A stretch of 64,000 nt of DNA, taken from the NCBI GenBank assembly GCA_943737045.1, contig CALSFV010000001.1, positions 2,012,001 to 2,076,000 on the forward strand. Direction: 5' to 3'. Both the position numbers and the translations under genes were made by a program. Every line of letters begins with the position of its first letter. The first letter of the stretch is position 1. This stretch comes from Parapristionchus giblindavisi. Lineage: Eukaryota > Nematoda > Chromadorea > Rhabditida > Diplogasteridae. The notes under the pieces are model-generated. The model searched no databases. It saw only the letters and a list, made by a program, of their open reading frames with translations, and was not told the origin of the DNA. Below, piece after piece: positions 46,855 through 58,255 of the stretch.

Positions 46855-47267
46855 TGTCTGCAATGGAGAAAAGATCAGTACAACAAGAAATTCACCTCGC
46901 AATGGAGAGAGTGCCGATATTAGTGATCAATGATCATGTTTTTATCAGCGATAACATATTTCACAAATACTGAAGAGTTTGTCGACGGGTTTCGCAACTC
47001 ATTATGAGCGAGGAGCACTATTTGCATTTTCGCTCCTATTATTGTTTCCAATATGAACTGCCATTGCTTGAAAAAAGTGGCTGCCTCTGACGTCAATAAA
47101 AGTTATATCAGTGGGACTGACACCATTTGTTTCAGGAATTCTTTCTCCCTTGCAGCAATATTATTAAATCATTGAGATATTACAATCGTGATTGATACAA
47201 ATATGTTCAGTGTATGAAAATATCGTGTTATGAAAATATCTTTATTAAAGCCTAGAAATTCTGAGAT
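46855..47267. other. Intergenic between UGT-D and UGT-E
   Basis: Short gap of about 410 bp. It must hold the UGT-D promoter and the UGT-E 3' UTR. Its right part is homologous to the 3' flanks of UGT-D and UGT-F. Confidence 0.6.
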
Positions 47268-50200
47268 CTACTCCTTCTTAACTTTCTTCACACCAAAACA
47301 CAAGCTAATTAATTTACATGACACTTTTAGTGTAATAACAATCGAAACTATAGAGGCAACAACAAATGCAGCCAAAACATCAAGGTTATGATATTCAATA
47401 AAACTCATATCATGAGATTGGGGTCGAAGAGCAGGGGATGGTCCGAATTCTGCTGCGAATTCTATATATTTGATGAGTTGCTGTCTTGCAGTGAAAGGCT
47501 TCTTGGCGAGCATAGCAGAAACCCGGCGAGCATTCTTGCGGTAACTGAAAAAAAGATTTATTTTCTGATATCTTTTTTTCAATGTTTAAAAATTGTGAAA
47601 TGTAAATTTTGTGCACTTGCATACAATTTAATGCTAACGATGAATGCATCTTTTACGAAATCTAGTCAATCAATAAATTACGAACCTATCATTAGTCAAT
47701 ACATCTCTAATGGCAGCAATCAACTTAGCCGAATCGAACAGATCAAGTTTGTCAAGGACCTAAAATTCATTTCATTATTAAAATTTGCTAAGGTGAAGTT
47801 TAAAAAAACCTTTCCGAATCCATTATGTTGCATCATACCAGCGTTGCGAGGTTGATCACCAAAGATAGGAATGAAGATACCTTAACGATATATTACATGG
47901 AGAAAATCTGAGGAAAATCATTAAAGAAAGATTTTACCTGGAACTCCTCTTAAAGCAGTCTCTTGGGTTGAACCCATTCCACCATGGGTAATGAATGCTG
48001 TGATTCTCGTGTCATCTGAAGCGTAACTAGATTTTATGAAATATTTAAACATATTTCTCATATTTCGCTGATATTTTTGGTCTCAACCCCATTAAGGACT
48101 TTTTTAACTGTGTAAAAATCTTCTCAAACTTACTAAGTAGATCGTTTTGTGGAGTCCACTTCGACATGACCAGATTAGGCAGTTTCTTCTGAGCTGCTAG
48201 TCCAAATTCGCTATCGGGTTCTTCATACTTCCAGATGAATGTTACGTCTGGGAACTCTCCGATTGCCTGTATGTAACATATTATCACCATTCATTGTAGA
48301 TCATTTTTTACATTACATTTAAACAACTTTATCAGCATTTGGATGTTATTTTAGCTGGGTCGCCATTAGGGTTCTCTATCGAGTCCGATCGTGTCTTGCT
48401 ATTTGCATGAATTGAGGACCAGCAACCTTTACGAATTCATCTCTCCATCTCATTGCCGGCTTTCCACGCTTCCTTTTTCCACGCGGAGTCCATTCGAGCA
48501 CTTTTAGACTCCATCGATCACAACACGATTTCGAGAGCCTCTCGACCCACATCCATTTCCGAATCACCGCCTCTCCCACCACGTCTTTTAGTCTCGTCGT
48601 GCCACGCATACGCTCGCTCGAAATATGATCAAGCACAGTGACGCCAAGTATCTTTCGTTCGAGTCTGCGCTGAGCAACGGAGAGTTTGTGTTTTTGTTGT
48701 CTAGTAAGATACCATGTTTCGGCGCCATATAGGAATGCGGGGAGAACAACTCCGTTAAATAGCCGTTTCTTCAAGTACATAGGAACCCCCTTTTTACGGA
48801 AAAATTCCGCATATTTGGAGAATGCCCAGTTCGCGCTTCTAATCCTTCTATGAAGTTCACCCGTAAATCTTCCATCTCCAAGTGTGATTTCCTGCCCCAG
48901 ATATACAACCTTTTCCCTTACCTTTACCTTCTCTCCTCCAACAACCAATGGTCTACCATTGGGGTTATTTGTGAGAGCTTTCGTTTTTGTACAATTTAAC
49001 CGCAGCCCTACCTTCAACTACTCTTTTTCGAGTTCTCGCACCATGGATTGAATTTGGCGCGAGTCGTGAGAAATAAGGACGCAGTCATCAGCATACAAAG
49101 GTGTGATAAGTACTCCCCATCAATGCGTATTCCCTTCCTAGCCCAGTTTACTCCTTTGAAAACTGCATCAAGTAACGAAACGAATAGTCGCTTTTAGAAT
49201 TTCGAAAAAAAAACTTTGTTGAGAGTTGCTTGAAAAGACCTGAGGTAGAAACATTTGGAAGAATACCTTTACGATCGACTCCTTGACTTGTTGAGGAAGG
49301 AACATGCTCTTGGCAACCGAACCGAATGAGAGAAGAACCGTCTTTTTCTTCAGGCTAAGAACATCATTCCAGTGCTTAAATTATTTTGATTTTTTTACAG
49401 AAATAGAATAAAAATGTTTGATAGAATTGTAAAATAAGCTATTTTAGCTGCCACTGCTACAAATAAATATCGTTTATAAAAAGAAAGCACCTTATCAAGC
49501 GGCTGAGGTGGTTTAGCACCAATACCTCCGATGGGAATGACTCTATTGAGAGTGGGCGTGGCAAAGTCGATGAGGGGTTCGGCATTCACGAGCGTGTAAG
49601 CGGAATGAGAGCATATCTCCTGAAATTTCAGAGATATCGCATCGTACACTATAGACAACACACCAAACGAAAAATCACTAGGGTAAGACGATATTGTTTT
49701 TTTTCATATATTTAGAATATTATTTTTCGTAATTGAAATCATACCTCCATACTAGGATAGTCCTGACCGTACTTGGCACGGAATACGTCTTCTACAAGAT
49801 ATCTTCCCGGCCAGAAGAATAACTGCATGAGGAAGTCAGCGTAGATGTTCTTCAGACGACTCATAAAGGAGTGAACATCAAGATACGACATATAGGAACC
49901 TACATATGAATAAATCAAATAATATGAGTAGATTTATACGTTTTCTGTAATTAATACATTTTTTAAAGATTATAAATGATTGTTTCCTTCTGAGATTAGG
50001 AAAAGGTTAAAAAAGTGAACGTAGTGATAATTTAAATAAACTTACTTGGGTTGTAGCTGAGCGAGAGTGGGATTCCAAACTCTGCATACATCCTTGAGAA
50101 AGGAGAAGAAGCTCCAGAGGTGATGAAGGACTTGGGCTTGATAACATGGGCAAGACCTGTAAAGTGTCTTTCAATGATCTAATTGTAAGCAGTGTTTTGA

Positions 50201-51852
50201 AAATCATTGTTTTGGTAACGGAATGGGATTGCATGACATATTGCCGGTTTCATTCTAATATGGGTCATCGCGACATTCTTTGCATCACGCAAATATTCAT
50301 TCCCTGTTATTGTATTGACTTCACCTTATGAAATTGTTCCCCGTGACATGTTGATGGTCCTATTCTCTTTTTGTTTACAAAAGGTCATAGACACTGTCCA
50401 CATGTAGTTACTACCTGGGTTAATGATACAAGTTCAACAACGTGATAAATGCTATTTTAGTTTGCAGTAGGATGACAAATATTGCTATCACTGCGATTCA
50501 AAGACCAGACAATCTTATCAGGAATCTGAGCATGAAAATAGAGAGCTAATCGATTGAAAGTACTGGACTTCGCACTTTGGGTCGCATGGACTATTGATTC
50601 GATGATCATATTTTTCCAATATCAAAACCAAGTGCGCAGCGTTAAACAAAATGAGTTATGTTTCAAAGTGAGGGTAAATCATTTAAACGTCTGGATAATA
50701 AAGAGCAACATACATAGAAAGAACCACTTCGCTCTTTGCTAGATAAAATTTTTCTGGAAGTTCGAATTTTTCGCTCAAGCCACCATTGTAAAAGTTTCAT
50801 ACCTGCTCCGCACATGTCAAAGTTCTCCACGATGTAGATGTCGAACTTCTCAGCCGCGAGACGCTCAATCAAGCCCGGCTCTTCCAGCACACCTTTGCAT
50901 TGAGCGGCGAACATTCCTCCCATGACTTTGCTCACCTAAAATTAGAAGATTAGATATGTATGGTTATTCTCCTTTCCTAAAAAAATTAATTAAAATTATG
51001 AATAGCGATATTTTTTCTCTAAATTTGACGTCAAATATGTGATCCTTTAAAAACAAATTTCATTTTTTTGTCTTATTATCGTAAGTGCTCACGAAATAGG
51101 TCGATTTGAGATCAAAGACATCCATAGTGAAGAAGTCTGCCTTCCTTGAGGCCATGGCATCGTTGATTTGCTTGGTCTCTTCGGTCTGTAAATTAACAAT
51201 AAGTTACAGTATTTCGATGAAATCGATCAAGGTGCAGATAAATTACAGAATTTTTTTTTTTTTAAACTTTATACCGAAATGAATTCAAAGATAGTCTTGT
51301 TATTTAATACCTGTTGGACGTAAATCATATTCGACTTGGTCGTTACATCCTTGCCGTTGGGGTCAATGATAGAGACCAGAGAAGTCTGAAATAAATATAT
51401 TAAAATATATAAACAAAATGCTTCAAAAATTTTGATCAGCGACTGATCTGTTGGACATTGGACAACACTCTCACTTAACAATATCGAGAAAATCCCCTTC
51501 CCGTTCTGAGGCCTCGTCAACCTCATTCCTACTGCAACACCAGCGATCTGCTAGCTATCGATAACTAACCCCTGTCACTTTCCCCATGTCCTTTCTACTA
51601 TTATTATTATTATTTCTCCTATCACTTCCGTGTGTCGTACCTTTCACGAGTTTCAAATAAATAAATAAATAAATAAATAAATGTGTAAATAGTACTCACG
51701 ACATTATTTCCAGCATCTGCCAGAATATCAGCGATATTTCCCATGTAATTACTGTGAGAGTGACCGAATCGGACATTATACACGAGAACCTTGTAGGATA
51801 CAGCGCTCTCGAAGGCCAATGCCAAGACCAAGCACAATGATATCAATCGCAT
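47268..51852 (-). CDS. UGT-E: UDP-glucuronosyltransferase, complete
   Basis: Exons (minus): 51852-51700, 51385-51311, 51185-51093, 50935-50803, 50156-50046, 49899-49745, 49619-49491, 49374-49267, 48266-48134, 48015-47938, 47880-47810, 47759-47686, 47544-47268. The sum is 1590 nt, 529 aa, all in phase. Exon 1 gives a signal peptide (LCLVLALAFESAVS) and then YNVRFGHSHSNYMG. The donor site is encoded over the 78- and 71-nt exons. The last exon reads KNARRVSAMLAKKPF early, then a transmembrane helix and KKVKKE. The start has TTTTCAG three bases upstream, a likely trans-splice acceptor. The C-terminal exon is nearly identical to those of D and F, showing recent duplication or conversion. An RTE fragment lies in the intron before the 133-nt donor-domain exon. 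Confidence 0.93.
48356..49190 (-). mobile_element. RTE-like LINE fragment in UGT-E intron
   Basis: 5'-truncated reverse transcriptase in the same orientation as UGT-E. It holds the YADD box (LYADDCVLISHDSRQIQSM), one in-frame TAG and a frameshift near 49110. The long open part 49017-48376 covers the thumb and C-terminus (VVYLGQEITLGDGRF, LPAFLYGAETWYL, GKPAMRWRDEFVKVAG). The homologous introns of UGT-D and F lack it. A clean target duplication was not found. Confidence 0.85.
51480..51682 (+). repeat. Probable LINE 3' remnant with (AAAT)n tail in UGT-E intron 1
   Basis: GC-richer stretch than the surrounding intron, ending GAGTTTC then (AAAT)n at 51655-51682, as in truncated non-LTR insertions. 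No coding motif remains. Confidence 0.4.
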
Positions 51853-54572
51853 TGTCTGAAAACATTTTACAATAAATTTAAATATTTTTGTATTATAGTC
51901 GTTCTATATCAGACGGGTTTAAAATCGTACAACATATTAAAATCATTGATATCTTTGAAGAAAAGAAATCCCTTTTTGGAAGAGAAACGGTAAAATTGAA
52001 TTGTGGTGCATGGGCAAAGCAGAGACAAACTGAGATATTGCGATAGTGATTTCGAGGATTCCGCAAACAAACTGTCTGCCCTGATAGTTCGCAAACAAGA
52101 CAAATTGAGAAACTCTGACAATGAGCAACAAGAAAAGATTCAAAGCAGCTAGGGTATCCTTTAAAGTTACACTCCAAGCTTATTGGTAACTCTTCGCTTT
52201 GGCCGCCCTCTGCGAGATAGCATTGCCAATGCGGAGTGAGAAAATAGCCTGGTGTGTGCCTTTAAAGGGAATGGAAGTCGATGCGTTAGACAGTTTCATA
52301 TATGAATGATATACTGACGAAGGGAACCGTCTTATCTAGGATTGTTATCAGTTCTCTACCTTCGTATTATAGATCATGTACAGCTCGGGCACAGTTGAGA
52401 GACAACCTTTCGATCAACGCGAGACGAGAGACAAAGGGAATGGAGAGAGTGTGCGCATACATCATGATCTAGGAGGCGGAGTCTCCGATTAGTACCTAAC
52501 CCTCACTCGGGCGAGTTCGCGTTAGAGAGAGCGAAAGATGAAGTGGGCCAGGAACTATAAACTAGGCACTAACAACTTGGTGGGACGATAGAGAAAATTT
52601 TGGCAACAGTGTTCCCCTAGATAAGGTATAGTATATACATATTATAGTTTAATTTAATTTATCATACATCAAAAAGTGTACGATATGATTATAATCTTGA
52701 TTACGTTTATCAAATGCAGAGCAATGACCTCCGAACATTGATACCAAAGAGCCACTGGGCTCATTTAGGTCATTAGACCATCATGGACCCCATCATCGTA
52801 TCTCATCTATCCTTTTCTAGACGGTCTTTTATCTTTCACTTTGATCTTTGAATTTTCATATCTAATCTGTGCAACGTCAAAAATACCCCATTTTACGAAA
52901 TTGTTCACACGATTGCGAAAGATGGATAAACACAGAAAAGATAGAGAGAATGCAGTACGGACAATTTCGCGATGATGAAACTCTCTCGGGTACTACTAAC
53001 AAAGCTGCTTGTTACTCTTAAACTTCTGAAAAAATTGCAAAACAAAATAGGCACAGAAATATCTTTTTGTACCTGCACGAAAATCGTAACCTTTTGTGCA
53101 CTACATGATCGATAACCAGCTTCATCATATGAAATAGCAGTCATCAAATCATCGTTTTGTTGAGAAACGTGTTTTTCAGGATTTTTTAATGCATTGCTAC
53201 ACTATAGATCAGTAGATTAAGACTGGATTGACACAATAGTTCAACGATGAAATATCGTCATGCCCTTGAAAGTTCAGAATGTCACGTAAGTTTCACAAAA
53301 ATAAAATGATAAAAGATTGATGACGTTAATCCATTGCGATGATAAAATGTAAGGTTAGAATATTAATGAACAGTGCAGACATGTACTGAATATTCTGCAG
53401 AATTACATCATTGATGAGTAAAATAAGAACATTTTAACAGTATAAATCTGAGGGCCAAAATTACCGAGGAGTGTATTATGATAATTCTACGAACAATTTA
53501 TTTTCAGATCGCGCTGAAAATAACAGCACTTGGCAATAATAAAGGAAAATTTATTTGAAAGTTTTCTCATTTTATGAAATAATTTGAGCCTTGGTCAACG
53601 AAAACGTAAACCAAAAAATGGTGAGCATTCGAAAAATCGTATCTCACTACCAGTAAATAGTAAAATTGCTCCAAAATATACGGAGCAGAATCGACCCATA
53701 CGCGCATGTACAAGTAAGCGAGCGATGACCAGCAGTAAAACTTGGTAGGATGATCTACCAGAGCTGGAAAATCGATAATTGGTCGGACCATGGCCACCGG
53801 TTATGCTATCTGCTATGACTGATTATATATGTATACTTTCTTAAATATTGATAAAACATGAAAATGAATGAAAATATAGTGTGGCAAAAATATTTCAGCG
53901 GCGAGTCGAACCAGGGGATTCATGGTCCTACGAATTATCAATTTTCCTGCTCTGGTAGATCATCCTAGCAACTTTTGAAACTAATGTTGGGCTCCCCCCC
54001 CCCCTGCATATGCCTATGGGTCGATTTCAGAATCTCCTGCGAATGGTTTGAGTGGGGACATGTGATAGATAATTACTCCCAAATGCAAAAGTTATTAGAA
54101 TCGAGAAGCTGAATCAAATGCGCTTTTAAGAATCACGATAATTTTACTATTAACCGAGTTACGATTTTTTTCGAATTTTCACGGTTTTTGGTTTACTTTC
54201 TTTTTGTTGACACAGAAAAAAAATATATTATAAAAAATTGACTTTTCCAATAAATTTTTCCTTATACAGTAAGCAAACGCTGTTTCGAACGATCTATATA
54301 AAAAAAAAATTTTTAAGTGCGTGGGGGCATAATTAAACATTATTAAGACCTCTGTTATTTAAACATGTTCAATATATCGTACTTCTGTTTATTTAAACAT
54401 ATTAGAGTTTTCAAAAATATAAATAGGATAATAAGTATTATTTATCTTTACCTATGATATTTGATATTTCTAATTATATAAAGAACTATAGTTGTTTCAA
54501 TTTCGTTGTGGTCAGCATACGAATATGAGAAAGTACATAGCAAAGGACTGTAAAACACATATAAGAGCTCAT
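51853..54572. other. Intergenic upstream of UGT-E
   Basis: 2.7 kb with no gene recognised. It includes the UGT-E promoter and an inverted repeat at 53738-53980. Several overlapping open frames (51893-52177, 53567-53797) lack any family or codon support. Confidence 0.45.
53738..53980. repeat. Inverted repeat, possible MITE
   Basis: Arms CTAGGATGATCTACCAGAGC-like at 53741-53795 and inverted at about 53919-53975, including GAAAAT(C/T)GATAATT. Confidence 0.55.
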
Positions 54573-54767
54573 TTAAAGTGCAAGAATCAATGACACTGTA
54601 ATATCTATATTATGATATTCAATCCAATTCATATCATGAGATTGTGGTCGAAGAGAAGAAGCAGGACCGAATTCTGCTGCGAATTCGAGGTATTTGATCA
54701 ATTGTTCCTTAGCTGAGAACGGTTTCTTGGCGAGCAGACGGGATATTCGAAGACTATTCGCCACTAG
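54573..54767 (-). pseudogene. Isolated C-terminal UGT exon
   Basis: Reads SRLLAKKPFSAKEQLIKYLE, then AAEFGPASSLRPQSHDMNWI and EYHNIDITVSLILAL followed by a stop. It matches the last UGT exon but ends part-way into the transmembrane segment, with no KKVKKE tail and no further UGT exon before the complete last exon of UGT-F. Its sequence differs clearly from D, E and F, so it is a leftover of another, older copy. Confidence 0.85.
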
Positions 54768-55658
54768 TAAACTCTATTAACGAACTCATATGCCATTGAA
54801 AAAAAGTGGTGGTCTCAATAAAAGTTTTATCACTGGGATTGGACACCATTTGTGAAATTGTTTCTGGAATTCTTTCACCTTTGTAGCAGCAATATTATGA
54901 AATTATTGAGTTTATTACAAGCGTGATTGATACAAATATGTTCAGTGTAAAACTTGTGTTATGAAAATAACTTAATTAAAGCCTAGACATTCTGAGATCT
55001 ACTCCTTCTTAACCTTCTTCACGCCAAAACACAAACTAATTAATTTACAAGACACTTTTAGTGTAATAACAATCGAAACTATAGAGGCAACAACAAATGC
55101 AGCCAAAACATCAAGATTATGATATTCAATAAAACTCATATCATGAGATTGGGGTCGAAGAGCAGGGGATGGTCCGAATTCTGCTGCGAATTCTATATAT
55201 TTGATGAGTTGCTGTCTTGCAGTGAAAGGCTTCTTGGCGAGCATAGCAGAAACCCGGCGAGCATTCTTGCGGTAACTGAAAAAAAAACAGATTTATTTTC
55301 TGATATCTTTTTTTCAATCTTTAAAAATAGTTTGAAATGAAAATTTTGTGCACTTGCATACAATTTAATGCAAACGATGCATGTATCTTTTGCGAAATTT
55401 AGTCAATCAATAAATTACGAACCTATCATTAGTCAATACATCTCTAATGGCAGCAATCAACTTAGCCGAATCGAACAGATCAAGTTTGTCAAGGACCTGA
55501 AATTCATTTCATTTCTGAATTTGTTTACTTCAAAAACAAACCTTTCCGAATCCATTATGTTGCATCATACCAGCGTTACGGGGTTGATCACCAAAGATAG
55601 GAATGAAGATACCTTAACGATTTATTACATGGAGAAAATATATAGAAAATAGAAAATA

Positions 55659-56022
55659 GAAGGGGACCCACGAGTTTGTTCGTGACTAAACTGGCCAGTC
55701 AGAACTATAGATCACATCTCCCTGTATACAAAAAACAATTTTCTCTAAAATTTTAGGTGCGCAGGAATGTCGTAATCCGAGCATAAAGTTCATTGATCCC
55801 CCAGGGAAAGGCGCGAGTTTTTGAAATTGATGGATAAATGCAAAGAAAATTGCAAACGAGAATCGAACCCACGAAGCGCGGTTAGAAGCGCTGACTACTA
55901 TCCAATGAGCTACACGCTCTACGCACCCACTCGCTCATATTTAATACAGAACATAATGCCTCTTCCTATGTCCCACGTTCTTCTTGTCAATAGTGTACTC
56001 CTAATATCGTGGGTCCCCTTCT
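55659..56022. mobile_element. MITE family M1, long copy with tRNA-like insert
   Basis: Ends GAAGGGGACCCACGAG and CGTGGGTCCCCTTC; TTAA follows on the right (56023-56026). On the left the intron start TTAACGATTTATTAC, GGAGAAAAT is present a second time (55614) before the element, so some intron sequence was duplicated too. Confidence 0.7.
55858..55928 (-). repeat. tRNA-like segment inside MITE M1
   Basis: On the minus strand: GTGTAGCTCATTGGATAGTA (A-box-like) and GGGTTCGATTCTCG (B-box-like), with an AGCGC/GCGCT anticodon-type stem around an 8-nt loop. No proper acceptor stem is visible, so it is read as a tRNA-derived piece rather than a functional tRNA. Confidence 0.45.
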
Positions 56023-58127
56023 TTAACGATTTATTACTTGGAGAAAATCTGAGGGAAATAATTAAAGAAAGATTTACCTGGAACTCCTCTTAAAGCAGTC
56101 TCTTGGGTTGAACCCATTCCACCATGGGTAATGAATGCTGTGATTCTCATCTGAAGCGTAACTAGATTTTATGAAATATTTAAACATATTTCTCATATTT
56201 CGCTGATATTTTTGGTCTCAACCCCATTAAGGACTTCTTTAACTGTGTAAAGATCCTCTCAAACTTACTAAGTAGATCATTTTGTGGAGTCCACTTCGAC
56301 ATGACCAGATTAGGCAGTTTCTTCTGCGCTGCGAGTCCAAATTCACTCTCAGGTTCTTCATACTTCCAGATGAAAGTCACGTCTGGGAACTCTCCGATTG
56401 ACTGTATGTAACATATTATCACCATTCATTGTAGATCATACTTTTAGAATAATATATTTAACCAATACCATTTCGAAAAAAAACTTTGTTTAGAGTTGCT
56501 TGAAAAGACCTGAGGTAGAAACATTTGGAAGAATACCTTTACGATCGACTCCTTTTTATTAAAATAGAGAAATTGAACCAATGCAGTTTCGAAAAAATTG
56601 TTGAGTTTTTTTTTTCTGAAATTGTTAGAGCGTGGCAAAGTCGATGAGGGGTTCGGCATTCACGAGCGTGTAAGCGGCATGAGAGCATATCTCCTGAAAT
56701 TCCAGATATTGCAGTTCGTCAACATTTAATTAAATTCGATTCTTTATCCTAGCAGCATATTATAAGCAGAGAGGCCCAAGACAGGGTGAATCTTCGTTTC
56801 CACAAGATATATCCTTTCGTCTCTTAGTATTGATTTTTGGAATCTTAAGTTCCTCCTTTATCAATACTTCAAATCATACCTCAAGACTGGGGAAGTCCTG
56901 ACCGTACTTGGCTCGGAATACGTCTTCTACAAGATGTCTTCCGGGCCAGAAGTACATCTGCATGAGGAACTCGGCGTAGATGTTCTTCAGACGGGACATC
57001 ATGGAGTGAACATCGAGATACGACATATATGAACCTGGGTACAAATAAAATAATAAATCAAAGTCGGTCAAACTGAATCAACAATTGTAGATATTCGATT
57101 ATCCATACATATTTTAGATTAAAAATTGATTTTGCCTCTTTGCTGCAATGGAAAGGTTTAAAAAGTGAGTGTATGGGGAATTTTAAATGATGTTTAAAAA
57201 ATTAAATTATAAATAACAAACTCACTTGGGTTGTAACTCAGCGAGAGCGGGATTCCAAACTCTGCGTACATTCTAGAGACGGGAGAAGAAGCTCCAGAGG
57301 TGATGAAGGACTTGGGCTTGATGACATGGGCAAGACCTGTAAAGTGTCTTTAAATGATCTCCAAAGTGTTTTGAAATTCGGTAATGGAATGGGATTGTGT
57401 GACATATTACCAGTTTCATTATAATATTGGACATTAATTAATGTCTTTGTGCCAGGGCAAGCATGAAAACAGAAAGATCTAATCGATTGACAATGCTGGA
57501 CATGGCCTTTTGCTACATAAAATGTTTTCAAAAAAAATGCGAATTTTCATTCAAGCCACGATAGGAAAAGCATCATACCTGCTCCGCACATGTCAAAGTT
57601 CTCCACGATGTAGATGTCGAATTTCTCGGCGGCGAGACGCTCAATCAATCCAGGTTCCTCGAGCACTCCCTTGCATTGAGCGGCGAACAGTCCTCCCATG
57701 AATTTACTCACCTAAAAGGAGAAGATTAAATAGGTATAACTATTTTGCAATTCTACAAATAATAGACGAAAAAACAACGTTTTTTTTCTCAAAAGCAAAA
57801 ACGCTAAATATTTTTATTTCGTTTCATCGAAGCATTATTATCGTTAGCGTTATAAACCGCTCACAAAATAGGTCGATGTAAGATCAAAGACATTCATAGT
57901 GAAGAAATTTGCCTTCCTTGAGGCCATAGCATCGCTGCTTTTCTTGGTCTCTTCAGTCTGGAAAGAAACATCAAAATATAGTAGTTTGATGGAATCGATG
58001 AAGATGCAGCGAATTTGTTTCATATTATATTTTTAATTTTAGTATTGCATGTCTGTTTATACCAGCATCGGTAGGAAGATACAACGACAGTAGTATGTGT
58101 TGGTCTCCCGACCAGAAAAAACAGCTG

Positions 58128-58255
58128 TCTATAGGATGTTTTTTGAGATGTTTTTTGAGATGTTTTTTGTTTGTTTTTTAAGTTGTTTTTTTTTTGTTTT
58201 TTTTTAGATGTTTTTTAAGTTGATTTTTTTTTGTTTACATTATCGATTTTTTTGT
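58128..58255. repeat. T-rich low-complexity tract
   Basis: Repeats of GATGTTTTTTGA and GTTTTTTTT type upstream of the UGT-F remnant. Confidence 0.8.

Larger units (their letters stand above)
54999..57957 (-). pseudogene. UGT-F: UDP-glucuronosyltransferase pseudogene
   Basis: Exons recognisable (minus): 57957-57865, 57711-57579, 57336-57226, 57034-56880, partial 56693-56631, remnant 56551-56537, 56401-56269, 56150-56078, 55612-55542, 55496-55423, 55275-54999. Exons 1 and 2 (signal peptide and catalytic-His region) are absent upstream. The 129-nt exon is cut after 63 nt and the 108-nt exon keeps only its last ~15 nt, with a rearranged piece between. The 78-nt exon lacks 5 bp (GTGTC on the plus strand), shifting the frame just before FITHGG. 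The last exon is intact and almost identical to UGT-E. An M1 MITE copy sits 47 bp inside the intron that precedes the 71-nt exon. The gene cannot make a working enzyme. Confidence 0.9.

Noticed and set aside
8683..57957. Operon of the minus-strand UGT genes
   Set aside because: Most gaps are much longer than the ~100 bp usual in nematode operons (D-E is about 410 bp, others 2-3 kb). Tandem duplicates with their own promoters are more likely.
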